DNA of 42,450 nucleotides from Paludibacteraceae bacterium (lineage in GTDB: Bacteria > Bacteroidota > Bacteroidia > Bacteroidales > Paludibacteraceae), in assembly GCA_017448345.1 (NCBI GenBank), contig JAFSLP010000023.1, forward strand, positions 1 through 42,450. The letters are read 5' to 3'. The position numbers were made by a program, and so were the translations under genes. The notes under the pieces are model-generated. The model was not told the DNA's origin and ran no database searches. It was given only the letters and a program-made list of their open reading frames with translations. This document shows positions 11,501 to 19,158 of this stretch, one piece after another (the stretch's first letter is position 1; the number at the start of each line of letters is the position of its first letter).

Positions 11501-12822
11501 ATCACATAATCGGCAGGTCCAAAGACAGCCGTAAACGCAGCACCTCCGATGGGCACTTGCACAGTACGCGGGTTCTGTTTGTCACCATCATTCCATTGTA
11601 AGAAGCGGTAGCCGGTCAATGGTGTAGCAGTGAGTTGGGTGGCAGTTTTGTAGTCAAGCAGACCGCCACCGGCTACACTACCCATCTCTTCGTCGGACGA
11701 AGAGACGGCAATCGTATATTGATTGGGTGAGAAAGTAGCCGTGAAGGTCTCGTCGTGTGCCTCCACCGTGATGCTACGCGGGTTGGACTCGTTGCCGTCA
11801 TTCCATGCCACGAAATGGTAGCCGTCTGCAGGGGTAGCTGTCAGTTCGTGCGTGGTAGCGAAGTCGAACTTGCCTCCGCCGGCAACAGTACCCATGGCAT
11901 TATTGCCCGAAACAGCCGTGATGGAGTATGTGTTGGGAGCAAAAGTGGCGGTGAGGGTAGCGTTCGCATAGCCCATCGTATAGGTTCGGTTGGGGTTCTT
12001 GTTGCCGTCAGCCCACTGCACGAAGTGGTATCCGTCATGAGCTGTAGCGGTGACAGACACTTGCGTGTCATAGTCGTACAGCCCGCTACCTGTTACGGAA
12101 CCCATTATTTCATTGGATGAAACGACAGCAAGCGAGAACTGGTCACGGGAGAACACGGCAGACACTGTCATGTCTTCCTGAGGGGTGAGGGTACGCTCCA
12201 CTTGATTGGAGCCGTCCTCCCAACTGAGCAGATGGTAGGTAGCCTCCGGCACGGCAGTCAGTGTAACAGGCAGACCTGCTACATAGATACCGGCACCTTC
12301 TATATGTCCGTGCTCGCATGCAGCGGCTGTGATGGTGACGTACTTGATTGCCTGTACCGAGCCGTTCTGCACAGCGGTAACAGCATTTGTTCCATCACGT
12401 AGCGCGAGTACTACCGCCGACAGTTCGAGCGGATTAGCCACACCTAACGACAGACTGTTGTCTATCGACAGTTGCATGTTCATCAACTCGCCTTCGCTGC
12501 CTTGGATAGCTGCATTGGTCGGAGAATAGACCATAAAGGTGTATCCACCCGCTGTCGTATTACGTACGATAGCCTGATGGTCCGCCTTTCGGTCAGAGAG
12601 AGTGAGAGAGGAGAGGTCAAGCGTCACGCCTTGTGGCACCGTCAGGTTAAACTGAACAGCCACGATCTCCGAAGTATTGTCCATCGAGAAGGGCAATGAG
12701 ATGGAGGTGTTCGGCTCCAGTTGTACCGCTCCAACCGACAACTTGTTAGCGGTTTGCGCCGTCGCCGTGACACTCACGGCGAGGGCAAACAGCATGCATA
12801 GATACTTACTAATAGTTTTCAT
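8557..12822 (-). CDS. Secreted protein with 16 tandem InlB B-repeat-like modules and type IX-like tail
   Basis: A 1421-residue protein. The signal peptide (MKTISKYLCMLFALAVSVTATAQ) is followed by a cohesin-like beta domain at about 25-160 (LPFSMDNTSEIVAVQFNLTV). Residues about 162-1281 are sixteen back-to-back modules of almost exactly 70 residues, pattern Y-I-T-V-L-S-A, MGxVxGxGxY, GYHFVxWxDGN, NPRTI, TATFAPN. They belong to the divergent InlB B-repeat (Flg_new_2-like) group. Residues about 1285-1390 look like a fibronectin-type domain (PTNLHVDITE, IEFGWDKIDG). The last 25 residues (KVLINGRVYILSGEHLYDAT) resemble Bacteroidales C-terminal sorting tails, suggesting type IX secretion. Modules 9-13 alternate between two nearly identical types, showing recent duplication of a 140-residue unit. 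It follows the 17752 gene by 19 bp and is probably in its operon. Confidence 0.87.
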   Translation of the reverse strand: MKTISKYLCMLFALAVSVTATAQTANKLSVGAVQLEPNTSISLPFSMDNTSEIVAVQFNLTVPQGVTLDLSSLTLSDRKADHQAIVRNTTAGGYTFMVYSPTNAAIQGSEGELMNMQLSIDNSLSLGVANPLELSAVVLALRDGTNAVTAVQNGSVQAIKYVTITAAACEHGHIEGAGIYVAGLPVTLTAVPEATYHLLSWEDGSNQVERTLTPQEDMTVSAVFSRDQFSLAVVSSNEIMGSVTGSGLYDYDTQVSVTATAHDGYHFVQWADGNKNPNRTYTMGYANATLTATFAPNTYSITAVSGNNAMGTVAGGGKFDFATTHELTATPADGYHFVAWNDGNESNPRSITVEAHDETFTATFSPNQYTIAVSSSDEEMGSVAGGGLLDYKTATQLTATPLTGYRFLQWNDGDKQNPRTVQVPIGGAAFTAVFGPADYVITVLSAKTERGTVSGGGTFPFKTNIEIAATANEGYHFVQWNDGDKQNPRTIDVIAEDVTYTATFAPNKYIINAAAEDPEMGSVTGSGSYDYKSNVTIEAVAETGFHFVAWNDNETVNPRVVNVPIGGINLTATFARNPYDITVKSANEAYGTVSGGGTFLFQEEIQIAASAVDGYHFVAWGDGNKNNPRTIIVPAENKTFTASFAPNIYHINAVPADAEMGQVDGSGDYEYKTSVALTATANTGYHFTKWIDDVLTPNRQVTVGLGDATYTAVFDYNEYTITVLSANEEMGAVSGTGVYKFKSDAEIAAKPIEGYHFVAWNDGNEENPRTIKVGAKDETFTATFAPNQYMVSAEPADAEMGRVSGSGLFDYKSDVQIEATANTGYHFVGWSDQNTENPRTINVPLNGIELKAIFDYNEYNITVLSANEEMGAVEGTGVYKFKSDVEIAALPVEGYHFVAWNDANEEAARSIVVGAEDASYTATFAPNQYMVSVESADAEMGSVSGSGLFDYKSDVQIEATANTGYHFVGWSDQNTENPRTINVPLNGIELKAIFDYNEYNITVLSANEEMGAVSGTGVYKFKSDVEIAALPIEGYHFVAWNDGNENVTRTITVEAEDANYIAIFAPNQYLVSLSSSVDYMGIVTGSGIYDYNSEVVIEAIPNEGYRFVGWSDQVFSNPRTINVPLNGIELSAVFAPEEYNITVLSADEKKGTVTGSGQYKFGLEVFISATATEGYHFVSWNDGNEENPRAVIVTAQDVTYTATFEINRYAITILSADENAGSVTGSGTYDAGTEVTISAVPAEGFFFTNWSDGSVENPRKIVVTEDLTLTASFEKIPNYTPTNLHVDITETDNDTKIEFGWDKIDGVASYAVQLSYNNEQSAPIPATESGLVLLLSIIQQQYKIAAGTYTIEWFVISLDANNQPLSDWAQGESFSVTIPDVGTEIEEVASDVVPSKKVLINGRVYILSGEHLYDATGKMVK

Positions 12823-12841
12823 ATCGGTGATTATTTATTGA

Positions 12842-15800
12842 TTACTTTTTAATCAGTTGTCCTTGTACATTGTACATTGTCCCATTGTGGATGATATAGA
12901 GCACACCGTCACGCAAAACCTTTGTACATGGTACATTGTCACTTTGTACATTGTCCACGCCCGTCGGCACATTGGCTTCTTCCATGTGTGTACGAACGGT
13001 AATCGGCATCGCCTCTTTGTCTGCGAGCACTGCCTTGGTCGTCCGGGGCGTGAGATCCTTCGCACGTGCAATGACGATATCCGTGTCGGCTGCGAATACT
13101 GCTCCTGCAAGGGAGTAGATGACCGCATGCTGTCCGTTACGTGTCTGTTTGGTCATCACGCTATGGGCGCCTGCCTGCCACTCTATCGGTTCATCGGTCT
13201 CGATAACAAGGTCGAGAGCTGCCACCGGTTTGTTGCTCATCAGGTGCAGTTCGCCTCTCTCCCAGCGCAGTTCAGCCTCTGTCTCGGTGCCTTCTGCCTG
13301 TGCTGCCATCATACGGCGCGCAGGTGTCGGAGACGGTTCTTCGTCTGCGAGGAGTATGTTGGTCAGCAAGACAATGTCTTGTACATTGATAACCTCGTCT
13401 TTGAACAGGTCGGCTGCCGTGAAGTTGTACGGACGCGCATTGTCATACTCGCCGAAGATGAAGTTGATGCTTGCCTGCAGGTCGAGTACGTCGGTCGTGC
13501 CTGTGAAGTTGGCATCGCCGTCGCCGAACAGCAACTTGGCGCTGAAACGCGAGGTGCTGCCCTCGTTCGTTACGTACAGCACATCTTCACTCGTGTAGCG
13601 GAAGACATTGTCTTGCCCGTTGCTGTTCATCGTCCAGAGCTTGTTTTCAAAATCAACAACCACTGCACTCACAGCGAATTGCGGGTTATTCAGGTCATCC
13701 TTGAGTGTAACCAGAGTGCTCGATGTCGGCAGGTAGTTCTGCGATGAGTGGTTATACAGCATGATGGTCGGAACAGCTTTGAGCAGTTCTGTATAATCCT
13801 CTGAGGCAGCCGGGAGATTGAAGACACGCGGCTCAAGTACTACTTGGTTGTTGAGGTTAAGTTCCGTAATGCCGGTTGAGAGCATCGGTACCACCTCTTC
13901 GATATGGTTGTACGAAGCATCCAGTGACTCCAGTTTCGGCAGAGCCTGTACAAAGAGACCTATGTTGCCTTCCAGTTCGTTGTTCGAGATGTCGAGTCCG
14001 GCAAGGTTGCTGATAGCATTTAGAGAAGCTATCTCTGTTTCTCCGAGACCGTTCTCAATGTCACCGCTTAGGTTGTTGTTCGACAGGTCAAGTCCGCTCA
14101 GGTACGGCAGGTTCAGCGTCGAGAGCGGGAAGTTACCGTCAATCTCGTTGTCCGAGAGGTCGAGAGCGACTACGTGTCCCTGATAGAAACTCAAGCCTTG
14201 GAAGGAGCCTGCGCCGGCTTCGCCCTTCGACATGTCCCAGCGGTTCTTCCAGTTGCGAGTGCTGAGTTCGGTGTAGATAGCCTGCAATGCAGCCCACTCG
14301 GCAGGATCCATGCGCCAGATGGTGAAGGAGCCGACCCACTCATCGTCGATGCCATAGTAGAGGTCGTTCTCTGCGATGGACAGATATACATCGTAGCTGC
14401 CCTTGTCAGCAGGCTCCTTCTCTACGTCATTGATCCTGTAGGAGAATGATGCATTGCCTATTCCGGCATCCGTGGAGGCGGTTGCTGTATGCAAAGCACC
14501 ATCATAGAGCGCATTCTTCGGAATAGTGACTGAATACATGCCGCTCGTCAGGGTTGCCTTATCTATCAGGAAGTTAGCGGAAAGCGAACCAGTGTAGTTA
14601 CCCTTACCCGTTACCTTCAGCGATGCGGTACCCGGCAGAATGTTGTTCGACCATGCAGCAGTATAGTCTTTGCCTGCTACCAAATCAAAGCCTGCGATGT
14701 ACCAACCCGGAGTCCACTCATAGCCAGTATAGGAGCAGTCGGTATAGGTAAAGACAATCGGTCCTTCCAACGGTTTCGGAGCAATAGTATAGGTATATTC
14801 CTTATATCCTATTGTGTGCGGGAAGTTACCTGCAAGCATCACATGTGCTGTACCGGCATTGATGTTATCGGTATAAGCGATGGTGTATTTGCCTTCCTGC
14901 ACGCCCGAAATAAATACATCCTGTGTCTGTGGTTCTCCGTTGTAAACCTTATCCACTACTTCGCCCTGCACTTCATAAGCACCCAAGTCTTGGTATTGGA
15001 CAGAAGGCAGCGAAGTGATATTACCCAATATGTCACGTGTGCGGAAATGGATGGTATGTACCGCCTTTGAAGCATCGAACTTGGCATCGAATGTGCCATG
15101 GAAGTCTGCATCAGATGAGAGACGCACCGGGTCGGTAGCCAGCATTGTCCATCCGTCCGCATCGGTGCTCTCCACCTGATATTCCAGATAACCGTCCACT
15201 CCGGTTGTATGAGTGTAGATTCCTTCTGCGTACATCGAATGGGTAGCAGAGAGGTCGTTCCATGTGCTCAGGTCTAACGGTGTCAGAATGACGGAAGCAC
15301 TCGGTTCCATCTTCACTTCACCGATACCGACCATGAACGAGTACATCACAGTTTGTCCGGCAGCAATCGTACGGTTTTTCCAGCACCAGCCCATTCCGCT
15401 GTCGTAGTTGCCGTTCTCTTGCAAATAGTATTGAGGATATTCAAAAGTATAATTACCAATCATCTGATTTGCGGAAGTATTTTCCGAGTAGAATCCGAAC
15501 CAATGATCATCGATGAGTGTGCTACCGGCAGCACCCAGACCGAAGATGATATAGAGCTGTCCGCCTTCGCCATCTTGCATCTTGATACCTATTATGTCGC
15601 CGTTGTCGTCTGTGATAGCCTCAATAGGGGCTGCATCATTGCGTCCAATCTGAACATCCGCGTGTGTTCCGAGAGAGATAACAGCATCTTCGCTACCCGT
15701 ATTGGACACACGATAAACAATGCGCGCCATGGCACCGGACTGCAATACGGATGTATTCACTTGCACATCATCGACTTTCAAACCGTCATATACATTTGTA

Positions 15801-17752
15801 GCAGCATTGTCCCCTACTTTGATAGCTGCCTGATAACCGCCGTCAGAGAACGTGGAACCGTAGTATTTGTTATCATCCATACCCTTAATATCTATAGCCG
15901 AGCCGTTGTCATAACTATAGAGGTTGGTCGTACCTACCTGAGTATAGGTGCCGAAATCAGGTACATAATGAGCTACCCATTGTACATCTTGCGTGGATTG
16001 TAAACCACTGAGAGCAACACTTGTGGAAACAGTACCGTCACTGCACTCCCATCGGTCAAATTTTAGGAAAGAAGACAGACCATAACCGGTGGGGCTTGCA
16101 TAAATTTCATAATTATCTCCTTCCACCACTTCGAGTGAGTAAGTCCCTTCTTCATTACATTTGTAGTTGTCACATATCCATAATGGATTTTCATCTCCGT
16201 AGTCATCAAAAAGACCGGCAGGATTCGTACTTACAGAGATGGTATAAACTGGTATCTTCTCAAACTTGGCAGTATAGGTTATATTCGAGGTCAGAGTAAT
16301 ATTAATAAGCTGTCCATTATATTCTGGACCGTAAATCTGTGTTTCACCATCGTACCAACCTAAGAAACGATAGCCGCTTAATGGGGAGGCCCAAATATAG
16401 ATTTCTGTATTCTCTTGAACCGAAATCCAAAATACCCAATTCTGATCATCATCCCCCTCATTATCATAACTTAATGGATCTGCTCCTGAACTTGTCCAAG
16501 TCTCCACGTCCCCACCTTCTGCGAGATCTGCAATCACAGTAACCGTATATGTGGGTATCTCCTCGAATTTGGCGGTATAAGTCACATCCGCAGTCGGAGT
16601 GATTTGGATATATTGACCACTGTACTCAGGTCGATAGACCATTTCGTCTCCTATGAACCAGCCGAGGAAACGATAACCGGAGATAGTATCTGCGTAAATT
16701 CCAAGTTCCGTATTCTCCTGAACGGTAATCCATTCTTTCCAATCGTGTTCGTCATCTAATGACTCGTAACCCTCCTCTATTGGATCAGCTCCTGACCATG
16801 TCCATACACTGACATTGCCACCTTCTGCAAGATCTGCAATCACAGTAACCGTATATGTGGGTATCTCCTCAAACTTGGCAGTATATGTTTCATTTTTGGT
16901 TGGAGTGAAACGAATATCTTGTTTCTCCGTTTCAGGACCATAGACCATTTCATCTCCTATGAACCAGCCGAGGAAACGATAGCCTTCCATTGCCTCAGCA
17001 TATAAATATACTTCGCTGTTTTCGTTCACAGTAATCCATGAACCGTAATCGTCATCGCCATCTGCCTCGACTCCAGACCAAAGCCAAACAGCGGCTTCGC
17101 CGCCCTCAATATTCTTATCTATAGTAATAGTGAAAGTAGGAATCTCTCTAAACTTAGCGGTATAGGTTTTATCCGCCGCTCCACTTGTTATCTGACATGA
17201 CAGATAACCACTGATTGCTTCTTCTCCGTCATACCATCCAATGAATTCATAGCCGGGAGTTATGTAATCCGGATCAATCTCAAGATATACTGTTGCTCCT
17301 TCATACACCTCTGCATAGCCGTCTCCTTCGTCAACACTTTCGCTGGACCAAACAGAGATTTGATCAACAGCCACTGCCGGGTCTGCACTCGCATAAACGA
17401 AGTACGTTGGGATGGGTTCGAAATACGCCGTGATGTTCTGCTCGCTTCTCACCGTGACCGAACGCGGGTTCTTGGTCGAGTTGTCTTCCCATTTGACAAA
17501 CCGGTACAGACTCTCGTCATTCACGACCGCAGTAAGCGTCAGCTTTCTGCCGCTGCGAACCTCAAAATCGACATAGCCTCCATTCTCGTCCGTGTCGTGG
17601 TATGTCTCGCCGTCCACATCACCATTAGTGATGTCGACAGACACATACCCGGCTTCACTGTCGGATGTAGAGACGGAGACATAGTAGTTGGTCGCCGACC
17701 AACCGAAAGTGCTCAGCATCAATGTGAGCAACATGAGTAATGTCTTTCTCAT
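12842..17752 (-). CDS. Secreted multidomain protein: InlB-like repeats, MBG-like domains, leucine-rich repeats, dockerin-like domain, type IX-like tail
   Basis: A 1636-residue protein. The signal peptide (MRKTLLMLLTLMLSTFGWSA) is followed by six InlB-like modules to about residue 560, with GYRFLGW and TYTAKFEEIP motifs. A beta-rich region of unknown type runs to about 850. Residues about 920-1070 look like MBG/YDG domains (VYNGEPQTQDV, YTYTIAPKPL). Leucine-rich repeats lie at about 1170-1300 (LDLSDNEIDGNFP, LDLSNNNLSGDI). A dockerin-like pair of calcium loops lies at about 1407-1469 (GDGDANFTGTTDVLDLQ). A cohesin-like segment and a sorting-type tail end the protein. The tail (TKVLRDGVLYIIHNGTMYN) and the linker before it (DNVQSDNVPCTK) are encoded by the same TGTACAATGTACAA-type repeat found in the glycosyltransferase gene at 21.4 kb. 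It is the first gene after a long leader. Export is likely; the ligand is unknown. Confidence 0.85.
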   Translation of the reverse strand: MRKTLLMLLTLMLSTFGWSATNYYVSVSTSDSEAGYVSVDITNGDVDGETYHDTDENGGYVDFEVRSGRKLTLTAVVNDESLYRFVKWEDNSTKNPRSVTVRSEQNITAYFEPIPTYFVYASADPAVAVDQISVWSSESVDEGDGYAEVYEGATVYLEIDPDYITPGYEFIGWYDGEEAISGYLSCQITSGAADKTYTAKFREIPTFTITIDKNIEGGEAAVWLWSGVEADGDDDYGSWITVNENSEVYLYAEAMEGYRFLGWFIGDEMVYGPETEKQDIRFTPTKNETYTAKFEEIPTYTVTVIADLAEGGNVSVWTWSGADPIEEGYESLDDEHDWKEWITVQENTELGIYADTISGYRFLGWFIGDEMVYRPEYSGQYIQITPTADVTYTAKFEEIPTYTVTVIADLAEGGDVETWTSSGADPLSYDNEGDDDQNWVFWISVQENTEIYIWASPLSGYRFLGWYDGETQIYGPEYNGQLINITLTSNITYTAKFEKIPVYTISVSTNPAGLFDDYGDENPLWICDNYKCNEEGTYSLEVVEGDNYEIYASPTGYGLSSFLKFDRWECSDGTVSTSVALSGLQSTQDVQWVAHYVPDFGTYTQVGTTNLYSYDNGSAIDIKGMDDNKYYGSTFSDGGYQAAIKVGDNAATNVYDGLKVDDVQVNTSVLQSGAMARIVYRVSNTGSEDAVISLGTHADVQIGRNDAAPIEAITDDNGDIIGIKMQDGEGGQLYIIFGLGAAGSTLIDDHWFGFYSENTSANQMIGNYTFEYPQYYLQENGNYDSGMGWCWKNRTIAAGQTVMYSFMVGIGEVKMEPSASVILTPLDLSTWNDLSATHSMYAEGIYTHTTGVDGYLEYQVESTDADGWTMLATDPVRLSSDADFHGTFDAKFDASKAVHTIHFRTRDILGNITSLPSVQYQDLGAYEVQGEVVDKVYNGEPQTQDVFISGVQEGKYTIAYTDNINAGTAHVMLAGNFPHTIGYKEYTYTIAPKPLEGPIVFTYTDCSYTGYEWTPGWYIAGFDLVAGKDYTAAWSNNILPGTASLKVTGKGNYTGSLSANFLIDKATLTSGMYSVTIPKNALYDGALHTATASTDAGIGNASFSYRINDVEKEPADKGSYDVYLSIAENDLYYGIDDEWVGSFTIWRMDPAEWAALQAIYTELSTRNWKNRWDMSKGEAGAGSFQGLSFYQGHVVALDLSDNEIDGNFPLSTLNLPYLSGLDLSNNNLSGDIENGLGETEIASLNAISNLAGLDISNNELEGNIGLFVQALPKLESLDASYNHIEEVVPMLSTGITELNLNNQVVLEPRVFNLPAASEDYTELLKAVPTIMLYNHSSQNYLPTSSTLVTLKDDLNNPQFAVSAVVVDFENKLWTMNSNGQDNVFRYTSEDVLYVTNEGSTSRFSAKLLFGDGDANFTGTTDVLDLQASINFIFGEYDNARPYNFTAADLFKDEVINVQDIVLLTNILLADEEPSPTPARRMMAAQAEGTETEAELRWERGELHLMSNKPVAALDLVIETDEPIEWQAGAHSVMTKQTRNGQHAVIYSLAGAVFAADTDIVIARAKDLTPRTTKAVLADKEAMPITVRTHMEEANVPTGVDNVQSDNVPCTKVLRDGVLYIIHNGTMYNVQGQLIKK
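12857..12960 (-). repeat. TGTACAAT-type heptad repeats within the 3' end of the 12842 gene
   Basis: Two clusters (about 12857-12890 and 12921-12958) are built from ACAATGT heptads with TGTACA palindromes. In frame they encode TMYNVQGQ and DNVQSDNVPCTK. A third copy of the same family lies in the glycosyltransferase gene at 21424-21455. Confidence 0.75.
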
Positions 17753-18224
17753 AATAATAAATGTGTTAGTTAATATGTTTGTTATACTTATATCTTCAGC
17801 GACTTGCGCCCTTGCATTAATCTTTATGGAACGCGAGTGCGCGCATTAGCGCATATACGCACACAAAAAGCGCAGACTCCGCTATTGCTCATCTACGCAC
17901 AAGGGCCTTCGCATTGCCCACCAAGTCAAATAAACAACAATGAAACCTACGCCGATATGACAAACCGCCTGCCAAGAAACGGCAGGCACGGTATGAATGT
18001 CATACCCGTAGGCGTAATTGCTTACTTTGCTTTTGACTTGGTTGTAAAAGGTTGCGAAGCTTTTGTGCGTCAAATACAAAGCGCTAATAAACGCCTTCTC
18101 AATATGTACTGATTCCCCTCTTACCCTCTTGTTCGCGACAGGCACGGCGCAGATTGAATCCTCAGAAATGAGTGCCTCTCCGTGCACCTTTTCGTGCATC
18201 CACTTGGTGCACAACACTCATTTT
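17753..18224 (-). ncRNA. Long structured 5' leader (candidate cis-regulatory RNA) of the 17752 gene
   Basis: About 470 bases lie between the predicted transcription start and the ATG. At the RNA 5' end, 18223-18215 pairs with 18174-18166 (9 bp) and 18212-18206 pairs with 18188-18182 (7 bp). A second structure at 18012-17946 has three stacked stems: 18012-18007 with 17951-17946 (6 bp), 18004-17999 with 17961-17956 (6 bp), and 17987-17981 with 17973-17967 (7 bp, 7-base loop). An alternative GGTATG/CATACC hairpin on the 5' side of the second structure would compete with the middle stem, as in a switch. A sense frame of 111 codons (18217-17882) crosses these stems; I think it is incidental. No known riboswitch class was recognised. 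Confidence 0.45.
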
Positions 18225-18230
18225 TCGGCT

Positions 18231-18262
18231 GCAAAATTACAATAAATTTTGCATATATGCAA
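18231..18262 (-). promoter_or_regulatory. Bacteroidota-type promoter for the 17752-8557 operon
   Basis: TTG (18262-18260), 20 bases, TAATTTTG (18239-18232) on the minus strand. The -33 lies in the palindrome TTGCATATATGCAA, the same arrangement as the promoter at 8302-8333. Predicted start is near 18224, immediately before the 5' hairpin of the leader. Confidence 0.7.
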
Positions 18263-18719
18263 GAGGTAAGTGATTTTTTTTGCAAAAAATAGTGCTTTCA
18301 CTATATTTTTTGATAATACGTTCTGTGGAACATGCTTTTGTAGGGAGGACCGAAGTATAACAGAAACAGTCCTCGCACCCTGCGTAGCGGTAATACAAAT
18401 GAGTACGTATTACATAGTACTTACATAGTACTTGCCCTTTACTTGCCACTTAGACACCCCTGTTTTTGAACACCGCAGCAGGTGGGCGTGTCTTACCTCC
18501 GTCTGCCCTCCGGCGAACCACCGTCGAAACGGCTACCCTTGCGCTACCTTTGCGCTACCCTTGCTATACCTTTGAGCGACTTGACGGAGGCAGAAGCCGG
18601 ATGGTTCGGAACAGGTGTTGCATAGGACATTTGCAGGAGAGAAGATAGGGATTGCCTGCGTGATGGCGGCGCAAAAGAGGCGGAAAAGCTGCAAATATAT
18701 ATGGAAAATGAATTATTAT
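18263..18719. other. Intergenic region between divergent promoters
   Basis: I see no gene here. A 60-codon open frame at 18466-18648 has no recognisable features. A short imperfect repetition of GCTACCYTTGC occurs at 18531-18570. The rest shows nothing I can name. Confidence 0.5.
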
Positions 18720-18750
18720 TTGCATATGTCGTTTTTTTGTTGTACCTTTG
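18720..18750 (+). promoter_or_regulatory. Bacteroidota-type promoter for the sugar kinase operon
   Basis: TTG (18720-18722), 20 bases, TACCTTTG (18743-18750), with an extended TTGCATATG at -33. The transcript would start near 18757 and carry about 400 bases of repeats before the first gene at 19159. Confidence 0.7.
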
Positions 18751-18768
18751 TCGTCGGATTTTGAAAAG

Positions 18769-19157
18769 GGAGAGTTGAAAGTTGAAAGTTGAAAGTTGAT
18801 AGTTGATAGAAGTTGAGTGTTGAGAGTTGAGTGTTGAGAGTAGTTGAAAGTTGAAAGTTGATAGTTGATAGAAGTTGAGAGTTCTTATCTCGGCAAAGCC
18901 TCGAACGATCGGCTGAAGCCGTATGGAGAGTTGAGAGTAGTTGATAGTTGAAAGTTGATAGTTGATAGAAGTTGAGAGTTCTTATCTCGGCAAAGCCTCG
19001 AACGATCGGCTGAAGCCGTATGGAGAGTTGAGAGTAGTTGATAGTTGAAAGTTGAAAGTTGATAGAAGTTGAGTGTTGAGTGTAGTTGAGAGTTGAGTGT
19101 AGTTGATAGTTGATAGTTGAAAGTTAATAGAAGTTGAAAGTTGAAAGTTGAAAGAAA
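18769..19157 (+). repeat. Heptad repeat array, unit AGTTGAA and variants, upstream of the sugar kinase
   Basis: Nearly 390 bases of degenerate 7-mers (AGTTGAA, AGTTGAT, AGTTGAG, TGTTGAG) with occasional AGA or AGT slips. A 97-bp segment starting GTTCTTATCTCGGCAAAG is present twice in tandem (18881 and 18978). It contains a non-heptad core with the near-palindrome CGGCTGAAGCCG. In this orientation the unit gives a TGA in all three frames. The array ends one base before the kinase ATG region, so it forms the gene's 5' leader. Confidence 0.9.
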
Positions 19158-19158
19158 T

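Noticed and set aside
17882-18217. A 111-codon sense frame in the leader of the 17752 gene
   Set aside because: It starts with GTG, overlaps strong RNA stems and has no recognisable domain; an RNA role seems more likely, although a protein cannot be excluded.
18466-18648. A 60-codon plus-strand frame between the divergent promoters
   Set aside because: No start context, domain or composition supports coding.
18769-19157. Heptad array as a CRISPR array
   Set aside because: There are no constant-length repeats with unique spacers and no cas genes; the units are contiguous 7-mers.
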